Shown here: positions 23,931 through 32,291 of the stretch, piece by piece
Layout: each line of letters begins with the position of its first letter
Numbering within the stretch: the stretch's first letter is position 1
Assembly: GCA_030704665.1 (NCBI GenBank)
Contig: JAUYID010000009.1
Coordinates: 128,163 to 160,453, forward strand
Direction of reading: 5' to 3'
Source of the DNA: a bacterium
GTDB lineage: Bacteria > Patescibacteriota > Microgenomatia > Woykebacterales > RBG-16-39-9b
Length of the DNA stretch: 32,291 bases
Program-made: the position numbers and the translations under genes
The notes under the pieces: model-generated
Database searches by the model: none
What the model was told of the DNA's origin: nothing
Seen by the model: only the letters and a program-made list of their open reading frames with translations

Positions 23931-24368
23931 ATGCTAGCTTTTATATCAGAAGCCTACAGAAATATAACAATTTTCCACCCAAGTTTTTGGTTTAGTTCAA
24001 GAGTAAGTGTTCGTCTTGATCAGCTCTATATTTATATTGCCTTTGTGCTCGTTTTGCTTGGTTTTAGTATTTTTTTCTTGATCCTAAGCAAACTCAGAGA
24101 CAATCCTTTTCTGCGGAAATTTTATTCGAAGCTGTCCTGGATTATATTTACCTTTGGTTTTGTCGCCGCCCTTCTCTCCTTTTTTCGTCTTTTGGGAGCA
24201 GGAGCACTCTCGGCGCGGGGAGTTTGGATCCTTTTTTTCTTCGCCCTCTTTTTTGTGGGCTATCTGAGCCTGCTTGAGTTTTACAAAAAGATACCAGAGA
24301 AAACGTCTCACTACGAGACTGACCAAATCAAAAAACGCTACCTACGTCCCTTCAAGAAGCGAAAATGA
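23931..24368 (+). CDS. Small integral membrane protein, unknown
   Basis: 145 residues with three hydrophobic helices (about 33-55, 67-90 and 97-117) and a strongly basic C-terminus (IKKRYLRPFKKRK), which should lie in the cytoplasm. No family was recognised. It has its own -10 box and a terminator, so it is probably a single-gene unit. It stands between mnmA and the second giant-protein operon. Confidence 0.72.
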   Translation: MLAFISEAYRNITIFHPSFWFSSRVSVRLDQLYIYIAFVLVLLGFSIFFLILSKLRDNPFLRKFYSKLSWIIFTFGFVAALLSFFRLLGAGALSARGVWILFFFALFFVGYLSLLEFYKKIPEKTSHYETDQIKKRYLRPFKKRK

Positions 24369-24382
24369 AGTTCCCTTGGTTT

Positions 24383-24410
24383 TAAAGCCGCAGCTTTACA
24401 ATTTTTTCTT
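24383..24410 (+). terminator. Rho-independent terminator of the 23931 gene
   Basis: TAAAGC (24383-24388), tetraloop CGCA, GCTTTA (24393-24398), then CAATTTTTTCTT. Confidence 0.75.
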
Positions 24411-24431
24411 ATAAATAACTGTTTTTTAGAT

Positions 24432-24460
24432 TTGACATAGGTTGAAACTAAACCTATACT
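24432..24460 (+). promoter_or_regulatory. Promoter of the second giant-protein operon
   Basis: TTGACA (24432-24437), 17-base spacer, TATACT (24455-24460). The spacer region contains a dyad, AGGTT-N7-AACCT, that could be an operator. The region after the -10 box resembles the operon at 19495 (TTAGA before ATG). Confidence 0.85.
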
Positions 24461-24471
24461 TTTAGTTAGAC

Positions 24472-24552
24472 ATGTTCTTTCTGCCCAAAGCCTCTCCAGA
24501 GCAAATATCCTCTTTTAGAAAAATTCAAAAATTCTTTTCCAACCATGGATAA
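24472..24552 (+). CDS. Putative 26-residue leader ORF (contains Pro-Lys-Ala-Ser)
   Basis: ATG 11 bases after the -10 box; the peptide starts MFFLPKASPEQ and ends at TAA 24550-24552, overlapping the start of the next gene by 8 bases out of frame. See the counterpart at 19537. Confidence 0.45.
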   Translation: MFFLPKASPEQISSFRKIQKFFSNHG

Positions 24553-25048
24553 GCAGATCTTTACCACTAAAAATTTTTTAAATTTAAATTTAGCTGATCT
24601 AAAGGAAAGATTTAACAAACCGAAATATTGGGGAGTGGCTTTTGCCCTTTTTCTTTTTTTGGGGCTCTCTCTTCTTGGTTTGGACTTTTACCTTTCTCAG
24701 ACAAAAAAAACAGCTGAAAGCTCACAAAGAGGGGAAAAAGTCTTTGAAAAACAAGACCCAACTACTTACTTTGAGGCAGTCTTTTTTGGTTACGACAGCG
24801 GCAAAGGAACAATCTTAGTTCAAGTGACCAAGAACGGTTTGTCGAGCCAAACCGAAGTAAAGGTAAATTCTACAGTTTCAGTTGAGCGGATTGTTTATGA
24901 AGCCAAAACTCAGCTCGTTAAATCAAAAACAAAAATTTCTTTAGCAGAGATTAAACCCGGTGAAAACGTTCGTTTGGTTGTCAAAAGAGCGGATACCAAG
25001 TTTGATTTCTCAACGTTGAAAGAAATTCAGGTGCTGGAGTCAAAATGA
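24545..25048 (+). CDS. Single-pass membrane protein, unknown
   Basis: 167 residues: a 35-residue cytoplasmic part, one hydrophobic helix (YWGVAFALFLFLGLSLLGLD, about 35-56) and an external domain of about 110 residues with alternating strands (GTILVQVTKNGLSS, EVKVNSTVSVERIV, KPGENVRLVVKRA). The domain is small and strand-rich; no family is recognised. Its stop TGA overlaps the ATG of the giant protein gene (ATGA), so translation is coupled and the two proteins probably act together, like the rhodanese-VWA pair. Confidence 0.78.
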   Translation: MDKQIFTTKNFLNLNLADLKERFNKPKYWGVAFALFLFLGLSLLGLDFYLSQTKKTAESSQRGEKVFEKQDPTTYFEAVFFGYDSGKGTILVQVTKNGLSSQTEVKVNSTVSVERIVYEAKTQLVKSKTKISLAEIKPGENVRLVVKRADTKFDFSTLKEIQVLESK

Positions 25049-28000
25049 GAGCATTAACTATAAATTTCAGAGCCAGCAAACTTCTTTTGAGACTGCTCAC
25101 TCTTGGTTTTTGTTTGTTGGCCTTTTTGCTTCTGGTTAGAGGCGCGCAGGCAGCACTCGTTACCAACACCATCAACCCGGACGACATTTTGAACGACCGA
25201 CCAGAAACTTTTCTGGGTAGTGATGGTTTTGTCCGGGCTATCTACCACGACAGCAACCAAAAAATAATCTATGTACAATGTCTCTCGGATATTTGTACGA
25301 CTTCCACCCGAACTGAGCTCAACATTGGTTCGGGAGTAGTCAACAACGGCAATGTCGTTGCTTACAAAAAAAGTGGTGGGGACTTGCGAATTTTTTTCAT
25401 CGCAACTGATGCGGGTGTGCACACTCTGCGCAGAATTGATTGCGATACGGCTGATACTTGTACCTCGGCCTCGGTTGTTTACACTTTCGGCAATTTTATC
25501 TTTGGTGCCCACGCTCTCTCGGTTGATAAAGACAGTAACAATCAGGCACGTTTTTTGATCACTCTGACTGACATTACCTCTGGAACTCCAGCTCAGAGAG
25601 TGGCTTTTTACTACTGTACTGGGGAGTGTGTTTCGGGTAGTGTTACCCAAAGTTTACTTTACGGAACTAGTTTCGCGGGGGCAGGTTTTTACGTTCCAAA
25701 AATCGTTATTTCGGCTGGAAACTTTCCGCTCCTTGCTTTTCAGCAGCAAACCACGACCACGGCTGGTCAAATGCGTTATGTTCAATGTACCGCTACCACT
25801 TGCTCAACTAGAGTCAACACCACCATCGAGAGCTATTCGGTGACCTCATCCATGATTATGGGTGTGGCTGATATGGTGATAAAGGGGGATAGCTTTCCGT
25901 TTATTGTCTACTCAAGAATTTTGGATGGTACTTTGGTTGGTAAGATAGTCACTTGTAGCAACGCTTCCTGTAGCAGCCGAACCTCAGCTGACATTACCAA
26001 TGGCAATATGCCACGTTTACTCAAGATGGGCGACAATACGCTGCGGGTTTTTTATCAGCTTAATTCTGCACCGACAGAACTGCACTACAAAGTTTGCTCT
26101 GCAAATGATTGTACGGGGGCAACCGATACTTTGATTGAGGCTTACAATTCAATTTGGCCTGGGCCTTTTGTCAATATTGGCGGTTTTCCGCAGGCGGTTT
26201 TCAACTCCAATCCAGGTGGGGGAATTGATTTGCGGATGGCTTGTGGACTGGAAGGTCCAGTCTGTCCTTCTCCAAACCTAGTGGTTCGTAACGCTGGGGC
26301 TGAGATGTCTCCAGCAATTACTTATACCAGCCCCGTCATCGTCAACACCAACGTGAACTTTACTTTTACCAATGTAAATGCTGGTCCAGGTGTTTCAGCT
26401 GACAGTGTGACTCGAGTGACGGTCGCTTGTGCCAGTCCGCCTTGTAGTACCAATGATGCGGAGAATATTACTATTAGTGGTATTGACCCATTCTCGGCAA
26501 GCCCAGTACAAACTTTTACGACCAATTTCAATACGACTGGTAGCTTTACCCTCACCTTTCAAGCTGACTACCAAAATGACAATTCTGAATCGAACGAAAC
26601 TGACAATAGTGTTTCAATCGTCGTCAACGTCTCCCCACCAGGGGTAGTGTCTTACACGATCTCTGTCTCACCCTCAGCTCGGGCGGTAGCGCAGGGAAGT
26701 TTTTACGACTACACCGTGACCGTCAATGTCACCTCTGGGGCTCCGGCGGCGATCAACCTAACTGCCAACGATCTGACTGGCAAAGGAATTACCCAAACCC
26801 TGACCCCAGCTAGTTTGGCGTTTGCTGCAAATGGGTCTCAGACGGCAAGTCTGCATGTTGTAGTTTCGTCAGGGACTTCACCAGACCCACCGAACAACCC
26901 CTATACACTGACAGTCAGCGCCACAGTTTCTGGTCTACCAAATTCGACTCAGTCAGCCAACACCAAATTGGGGGTGATAGCAGCGGGAACAGGACCCTGG
27001 TTGCAAACAACGGGTGGTGATTTGGGATCAAGGGGACCAATCACCCTGACTGTTCCTGCTAAAAAGTTTTTTCCCAATCCAGTCACACAAGATGGAACGA
27101 TTGAAAGTGACGGTGTAAATGGGATTTGCAGGGTCGGTTCCGGGAGTTTTGTTGGTCCGACTAATTCAATTACCGCTGGGAAGAATGGTGATAGATTTAA
27201 TGCTACTGGCTTCATTGGTTTTGATACTGCAAATATAGTTGGTAAAACTGTTGTTGGTGCTAAACTTACCCTAACGGTTAAAGAAAAGAACCTTGTCTTC
27301 TCTGCTACCGACTTTGACGTAACTTTGTATAAACAAAACTGGGGTCCAACTCTCGATCCAGGGTGTGGTCCCGGAACTGATGTGGCTAGTAATGGTGGTG
27401 TCGAAACACCACCCGGTCCGACTTTTAACACCAGTTCGATCACTGCAGCTGGGCAAAAAGTAATTATCAATTTAACTGATTTGTCTTGGATAAGTAGTTT
27501 TGCTAACGATGGCTTTACTGGATACAGAATTATTGGCGCACCTTCAGGTTTTACTGCCTTCGGTTATGTTGCTTTTTACCAGGCAGAAGAGGGTAGTCCC
27601 AATGCCCCAATTTTGGAAGTTGATGTGTCTGATTACTATACTCATACCGATTATTTGGGTATTTCCGAAAGTAGCATTGCCGCTGGTTTTTCTTCAGCCA
27701 AACGTTGGGTTGTACCAAATTACGCGAGTAGCAATATCAACTCAGTCGTGCCAGTGGGGCAGGATGTTTATAGCTATCTCTACGGTAAGTTTGGGGGAGA
27801 CAAGGCCACTGTTCTTGACCCAACTGCGATCTGCAGCCCACCCTCGACCTTTGGTTTTACTTCCTACGGCTTTCGCAACGATCTAGTTGGAAACAGCGGA
27901 GGCAACGCAACCAACTGTGTGCTAACAGATCTGAACGGCTCTGGAACGGCTCATTTAAATTTGTTTAGTTCGGGTGGGACAGTCGACAACGGGGTCTTTA

Positions 28001-29085
28001 TTTTCAAAGGAGATGGAACTCACAATGGGGACTTGACCTGGAGCGTGGCTGACCCCGACGGTGATGAGTACACTATCCCTTCTGGGAATCCGACCATAAT
28101 CTTCGTGACTGGAAACTTCTATATCAACACAGCGATCAGAGTTTCAAATAGCAAAAAGTTTATTTTCATCGTCAAAAACGATTCGAACAACGATGGTAGC
28201 CTCGATACGGATGATGCCATCCAAGTCAATCCTACGGTCAGTCGTTTGGACGGCTTTTTCCTGACTAGGGGTAAGTTCAACTCCTTCAAATGGATCAACG
28301 AGCGCAATCAGACCCGCTACGACCGCGCCCGCACGATTGAGGATAAAATAAAAGAGTATCGTGCCTTCAAAGGCAACTACCCACCCAGTTCTTCAAGCTA
28401 TGATACTAGTGACGGTTGTTCTTGGAACACGACTCCAACCAATTGGTGGTATGAACCAGTTGCCAGTGGTGGTTTGGGGCCAGTCGGAAATACCAACTGG
28501 GATGGAAAGACTAGTGGAGTAAACAATATTGCCGGCCCGTGTACGTCGGCGCAGGGTTTGAGGTATGAATTGAATCGAAATGATATATCAGGATATACAC
28601 CAATCGACATCAATTCCTACAAAGATCCAACCAACGGAACCGCAATTCCTGGGAAACCAGCTGTACCGAGACCAAAGAAATTTGCTCTGCGTTACGCTGG
28701 AATTGCGGTTGGTGGGTCTGCAACCGCCAACGCTTATGACATTTTCTTTTCTACCGAAGATGATGCTGGTGCTGACGGAGCCTCAACAGCACCCGACCCG
28801 GAGTTTCATATGTGTGGTGGAAATTACAACGCTTCTGACTCTTACTTGCGTAGTGAGTTTAGTCAATATTGTTATATCCATCGCTTGGTCGTCAACGGTG
28901 GTCTTTACGCTGAGGGTGGCTTTTCCTTGGGTAGGGATCTCCACGATGAAAACAACTCAAGCATTCCGACCCACCCCCCGACCCCGGCTGAGCAAGTTAA
29001 TCTCGATCCGGCCTTTTACTTCATTTTCGCCAAGACTAAATTTCTTGGTAGCCAAGGAACAATTTCTAAAGAACTCTCCCCCTAG
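25045..29085 (+). CDS. Giant secreted protein: seven-repeat propeller, CARDB, Ig-like, C-terminal module
   Basis: 1346 residues with a signal peptide ending near RGAQA. Residues 40-405 hold seven repeats of about 46-60 residues, each with a close Cys pair (CLSDIC, CDTADTC, CTGEC, CTATTC, CSNASC, CSANDC, CGLEGPVC), as expected of a disulfide-pinned seven-bladed beta-propeller. Then: a CARDB-like domain (about 407-532, PNLVVRNAGAEMSP, NESDNSV-like end), an Ig-like domain (536-642), a DNRLRE/CBM96-like domain (about 672-865, GFIGFDTANIVGKTVVGAKL), and the C-terminal module shared with the VWA protein (YLGISESSI, KRWVVPNY ... KELSP). The latter contains a pilin-like stretch (RTIEDKIKEYRAFKGNYPP, about 1090). 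Likely an extracellular adhesin or fibre protein. Confidence 0.87.
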   Translation: MRALTINFRASKLLLRLLTLGFCLLAFLLLVRGAQAALVTNTINPDDILNDRPETFLGSDGFVRAIYHDSNQKIIYVQCLSDICTTSTRTELNIGSGVVNNGNVVAYKKSGGDLRIFFIATDAGVHTLRRIDCDTADTCTSASVVYTFGNFIFGAHALSVDKDSNNQARFLITLTDITSGTPAQRVAFYYCTGECVSGSVTQSLLYGTSFAGAGFYVPKIVISAGNFPLLAFQQQTTTTAGQMRYVQCTATTCSTRVNTTIESYSVTSSMIMGVADMVIKGDSFPFIVYSRILDGTLVGKIVTCSNASCSSRTSADITNGNMPRLLKMGDNTLRVFYQLNSAPTELHYKVCSANDCTGATDTLIEAYNSIWPGPFVNIGGFPQAVFNSNPGGGIDLRMACGLEGPVCPSPNLVVRNAGAEMSPAITYTSPVIVNTNVNFTFTNVNAGPGVSADSVTRVTVACASPPCSTNDAENITISGIDPFSASPVQTFTTNFNTTGSFTLTFQADYQNDNSESNETDNSVSIVVNVSPPGVVSYTISVSPSARAVAQGSFYDYTVTVNVTSGAPAAINLTANDLTGKGITQTLTPASLAFAANGSQTASLHVVVSSGTSPDPPNNPYTLTVSATVSGLPNSTQSANTKLGVIAAGTGPWLQTTGGDLGSRGPITLTVPAKKFFPNPVTQDGTIESDGVNGICRVGSGSFVGPTNSITAGKNGDRFNATGFIGFDTANIVGKTVVGAKLTLTVKEKNLVFSATDFDVTLYKQNWGPTLDPGCGPGTDVASNGGVETPPGPTFNTSSITAAGQKVIINLTDLSWISSFANDGFTGYRIIGAPSGFTAFGYVAFYQAEEGSPNAPILEVDVSDYYTHTDYLGISESSIAAGFSSAKRWVVPNYASSNINSVVPVGQDVYSYLYGKFGGDKATVLDPTAICSPPSTFGFTSYGFRNDLVGNSGGNATNCVLTDLNGSGTAHLNLFSSGGTVDNGVFIFKGDGTHNGDLTWSVADPDGDEYTIPSGNPTIIFVTGNFYINTAIRVSNSKKFIFIVKNDSNNDGSLDTDDAIQVNPTVSRLDGFFLTRGKFNSFKWINERNQTRYDRARTIEDKIKEYRAFKGNYPPSSSSYDTSDGCSWNTTPTNWWYEPVASGGLGPVGNTNWDGKTSGVNNIAGPCTSAQGLRYELNRNDISGYTPIDINSYKDPTNGTAIPGKPAVPRPKKFALRYAGIAVGGSATANAYDIFFSTEDDAGADGASTAPDPEFHMCGGNYNASDSYLRSEFSQYCYIHRLVVNGGLYAEGGFSLGRDLHDENNSSIPTHPPTPAEQVNLDPAFYFIFAKTKFLGSQGTISKELSP

Positions 29086-29108
29086 TTAATTTGAACTTAA
29101 GGCCAGGC

Positions 29109-29137
29109 TTGACAAAGATAGTGTCTTGAAATAGAAT
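29109..29137 (+). promoter_or_regulatory. 16S rRNA promoter
   Basis: TTGACA (29109-29114), exact 17-base spacer, TAGAAT (29132-29137). It starts 24 bases after the stop of the giant protein gene. The predicted transcript start near 29144 gives a 520-base leader before 16S. Confidence 0.82.
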
Positions 29138-29189
29138 GAGCTGGCCCTTTGGATTTCTCTTTAATTAATCCTTCCGGGCAATCTATGTA

Positions 29190-29260
29190 AGTCTCTCTTT
29201 ACAGTAATTTCCTGTAAGACCAAGTGCGAAAGAGACTAGTTCACTAGGCTCTTTTTGTTT
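29190..29260 (+). promoter_or_regulatory. Attenuator- or nut-like leader of 16S rRNA, with terminator-like hairpin
   Basis: AGAGACTAG (29231-29239), TTCA, CTAGGCTCT (29244-29252) and CTTTTTGTTTGGG form an intrinsic terminator with one mismatch. It lies after the 16S promoter. Upstream AGTCTCT (29190-29196) can pair with AGAGACT (29231-29237) across a small hairpin (TTACAG/CTGTAA, 29199-29217), a competing fold. The GCTCTTT at the 3' arm also resembles a boxA. It may instead simply end transcription from the giant protein gene. Confidence 0.55.
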
Positions 29261-29333
29261 GGGAAGAGAAGCTTCGATTCGCACCTTGCCAACTTAATCA
29301 ATACAAATGTTTTTGTAGAGATTATTGAAGTTC

Positions 29334-29560
29334 TTCAAAATGTATACTTTGCTTTTGCAAAGACTGCATCTTGAGTTCCAAAATAAATAAACTTCTTTGC
29401 GAGCTTTGCTTACAAAGAAAGTTCATACTTTGCAAATTCAAAATGTAAACCCCGATGAAAAATCGGGGACTGCATTTGAGCTTTGTAAGCTCGAAATGTA
29501 GCAGGAACCCGATTTCTTAAGTTTTGACTAGCTTTTGAAATCGAGAACCGCAATTCAAAC
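29334..29560 (+). repeat. Modular hairpin repeats upstream of 16S
   Basis: Modules of the form AAAATGTA - variable short hairpin - ACTGCAT occur at 29337-29368 (inner hairpin ACTTTGC/GCAAAG) and 29438-29476 (inner hairpin CCCCGAT/ATCGGGG), joined by TTTGAGC...GCTCGAAATGTA palindromes. They are inverted relative to those downstream of 16S and could pair with them to make the precursor processing stem. Confidence 0.65.
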
Positions 29561-29663
29561 CAAATTAGTCAGATCAAACAATTCGATTTTGAGTTCGATT
29601 TATCGAACAAGAAATATCGTGCCTAAGTTAATTTATTAATTTAGAGCGTTATTTTTATCGAAA

Positions 29664-31246
<1,583 letters not shown>

Positions 31247-31576
31247 CTTTTTTTGAAACATAAAAAAGATAATAGGGAGAAATCTGGAAGTAGTTCTTCC
31301 AGCAGTTCGCCAATTCACGAAACGGCGAACAGGTCAGCCCCACTGACGAGTTCAGTGGGAAGATTGCAGTTCTAGTTCTTGCTACATTTTGGGTTTGCAA
31401 CGCAAATACAAAATGCAGTCTTTGCGCAAGCAAAGTATACATTTTGAGATTGCAAATCTCGAAACGCAGTCGTTCCCGAAAGGGAAGGTTTACATTTTGA
31501 GCTTGTAAAGCTCAAAATGCAGAGTTTGCTTTTGCAAATTCTACATTTGATTAGTCAATGGGTAACATCCCGCCAG
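31247..31576 (+). repeat. 16S trailer: successive hairpins and modular repeats
   Basis: Hairpins GGAAG/CTTCC (31286-31300), GTTCGCC/GGCGAAC (31304-31330) and CCCACTGA/TCAGTGGG (31339-31359) are followed by four modules (31383-31418, 31411-31445, 31467-31498, 31516-31552) of the TGCAT - hairpin - ATGTA type, inverted relative to the upstream set. The module at 31411-31445 is almost an exact reverse complement of 29337-29368. No protein gene was seen here. Confidence 0.65.
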
Positions 31577-31580
31577 AAAG

Positions 31581-31606
31581 ACCTCGCGCAAGCGAGGTTT
31601 TTCTTT
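31581..31606 (+). terminator. Rho-independent terminator of 16S transcript
   Basis: ACCTCGC, GCAA tetraloop, GCGAGGT (31581-31598), then TTTTCTTTGGG. It closes the 16S unit before any 23S gene. Confidence 0.88.
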
Positions 31607-31621
31607 GGGTAAAATAGGCAA

Positions 31622-31643
31622 CAAAAAACGACCGATTAGGTCG
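31622..31643 (-). terminator. Terminator of the 31752 orphan gene (minus strand)
   Basis: On the minus strand CGACC, 5-base loop, GGTCG and TTTTTT. Two further small hairpins (AAAGCC-GAGA-GGCTTT at 31718-31733, CGGATT/GAATCCG near 31676-31700) lie between the stop codon and this site. Confidence 0.7.
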
Positions 31644-31751
31644 CTCTTCTAAAAAGTAATAAATCGAGTTCGGGAGCGGATTCGTCATGAAACAAATCCG
31701 GTGCTAATGAAAGCACAAAGCCTCTCGGCTTTCTCCCTTCCTCGGTTGGTG

Positions 31752-32084
31752 CTAGCTGGTCTTGATTGTGACGCTTACCTCCTTAACCTCGTCCAAATCT
31801 GCGGTCTGGTAGGCTTCCTCGATGTCCCTTTGGACACGGAAGGCCAGACGGCTGTTCGAGATGAGGAAGTTGCAGGAAGTGCCAGCAATTTCGATCTCCT
31901 CTACTGGCTTGAACTGTTCGTCTGGCCGCGACCTCTCGCCGGTGATCTTCATTACGATCGCCCAGCCACTGATCCTTCGCACCTGAATTCTCTTGTCCTT
32001 GGTGCGAATTTCCACTGTGGCAGGTAGATCGAGCCAGCTGTCCAGCTGGACGTTCAGAGTCTCTGCGAAGTTAACTGTAGCCAA
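31752..32084 (-). CDS. Small soluble orphan protein, GC-rich island 3
   Basis: 110 residues from TTG at 32084, chosen because AGGAGG lies 5 bases upstream (32090-32095); an upstream ATG at 32144 in the same frame would fall inside the promoter. No signal peptide or membrane helix. The N-terminal two thirds (VQLDSWLDLPATVEIRTKDK, RRISGWAIVMKITG, VEEIEIAGTSCNFLIS) look strand-rich; the end is acidic and helical (VQRDIEEAYQTADLDEVKEV). No family was recognised. It shares SD strength, a TTG/GTG-type start and a promoter element with the orphan lipoprotein gene at 960. It lies antisense just after the 16S unit. Confidence 0.75.
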   Translation of the reverse strand: MATVNFAETLNVQLDSWLDLPATVEIRTKDKRIQVRRISGWAIVMKITGERSRPDEQFKPVEEIEIAGTSCNFLISNSRLAFRVQRDIEEAYQTADLDEVKEVSVTIKTS

Positions 32085-32122
32085 TGTTTCCTCCTGGCTA
32101 AAATTCCAACCGATTGTCCTAT

Positions 32123-32151
32123 ATAATGGCAGATTTGAGCACAAAAGTCAA
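32123..32151 (-). promoter_or_regulatory. Promoter of the 31752 orphan gene
   Basis: On the minus strand TTGACT (32146-32151), 17-base spacer, CATTAT (32123-32128; TTATAT two bases on is an alternative). Preceded by CCTATAGTAT, nearly the same element as at the 785 promoter. Confidence 0.65.
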
Positions 32152-32252
32152 ATACTATAGGATTAACTTCGTTAGAATCCTGCGCTTTGTGACCAAAGCT
32201 AGGGATTTATTGATTCGGAGGCAATGTGGTGTTAAAATACTCGAGATTTAAT

Positions 32253-32291
32253 GGGCGATTGGCTCAGTGGTAGATTAGGTCTCTGGTTTGA
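32253..32291 (+). tRNA. Possible tRNA 5' part, cut by window edge
   Basis: GGGCGAT-TG-GCTCAGTGGTAGA looks like a tRNA acceptor strand, positions 8-9 and D-loop. The expected GAGC of the D-stem is GATT, so pairing is imperfect, and the anticodon arm is incomplete. The isotype cannot be given, and it may not be a functional tRNA. Confidence 0.4.

Noticed and set aside
26949-27470. 173-residue minus-strand ORF in the giant gene
   Set aside because: It is antisense to continuous coding sequence and lacks start signals.
29334-29560. Repeats upstream of 16S as a CRISPR array
   Set aside because: The units vary in length, are palindromic modules with hairpins, and are mirrored downstream of 16S; there are no uniform repeats with unique spacers and no cas genes.
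31701-32027. 108-residue plus-strand ORF opposite the island 3 gene
   Set aside because: It lacks an SD and a promoter, while the minus-strand frame has both AGGAGG and a promoter.

Overview
The window looks like a chromosomal piece of an uncultivated, small-genome bacterium of the Candidate Phyla Radiation (Patescibacteria), most likely near the Microgenomates group. The signs are: a full 16S rRNA gene with an enlarged helix-17 region and CPR-like bases beside the 515 site; an archaeal-type ATP-dependent DNA ligase; very large Cys-paired secreted proteins of a kind I associate with CPR genomes; and many starts that lack a Shine-Dalgarno and sit 6-9 bases after a -10 box. The lineage is inferred from memory of 16S features, not from a tree.

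Layout. 1-647: start of a secreted CAP-domain protein (minus strand, cut by the window edge). 960-1526: GC-rich orphan lipoprotein. 1837-6438: run of two tandem Fpg DNA glycosylases (the second with an apparent ATT start), two glycosyltransferases and FolD, meeting a CIRCE-controlled, N-domain-less ClpB head-on (6420-8558). 8806-10210: second GC-rich island with two exported orphan proteins behind a long structured leader. 10276-17904: Fic protein, acylphosphatase, GpsA, ATP-dependent ligase, malic enzyme, RibD-type reductase and an EndoQ-like PHP nuclease. 17927-19471: small membrane proteins. 19599-22618 and 24545-29085: two similar operons, each a small membrane-anchored protein followed by a large secreted protein (VWA protein; seven-repeat propeller/CARDB protein) with related C-terminal modules. 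MnmA and a small membrane protein lie between them. 29664-31246: 16S rRNA gene, with its own promoter and terminator and with inverted modular repeats on both sides. 31752-32084: third GC-rich orphan on the minus strand. 32253-end: possible start of a tRNA.

How it fits together. Fpg x2, the EndoQ-like nuclease and the ATP ligase cover oxidised and deaminated base repair and sealing. GpsA, the PAP2-like protein and the glycosyltransferases point to lipid and envelope glycan work. The two giant-protein operons probably build surface structures and seem co-regulated: both have a TTGACA-N17-TATA(G/C)T promoter followed, 11-13 bases after the -10 box, by a short ORF containing Pro-Lys-Ala-Ser that overlaps the main start codon.

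Most worth a second look: the shared leader ORFs of the two giant-protein operons; the inverted modular repeats and attenuator- or nut-like leader around an apparently unlinked 16S gene; the three GC-rich orphan islands with strong SDs and, in two of them, a shared promoter element; and the ATT start of the second Fpg directly after a 60-bp palindromic repeat. No CRISPR array, transposase or phage gene was seen.
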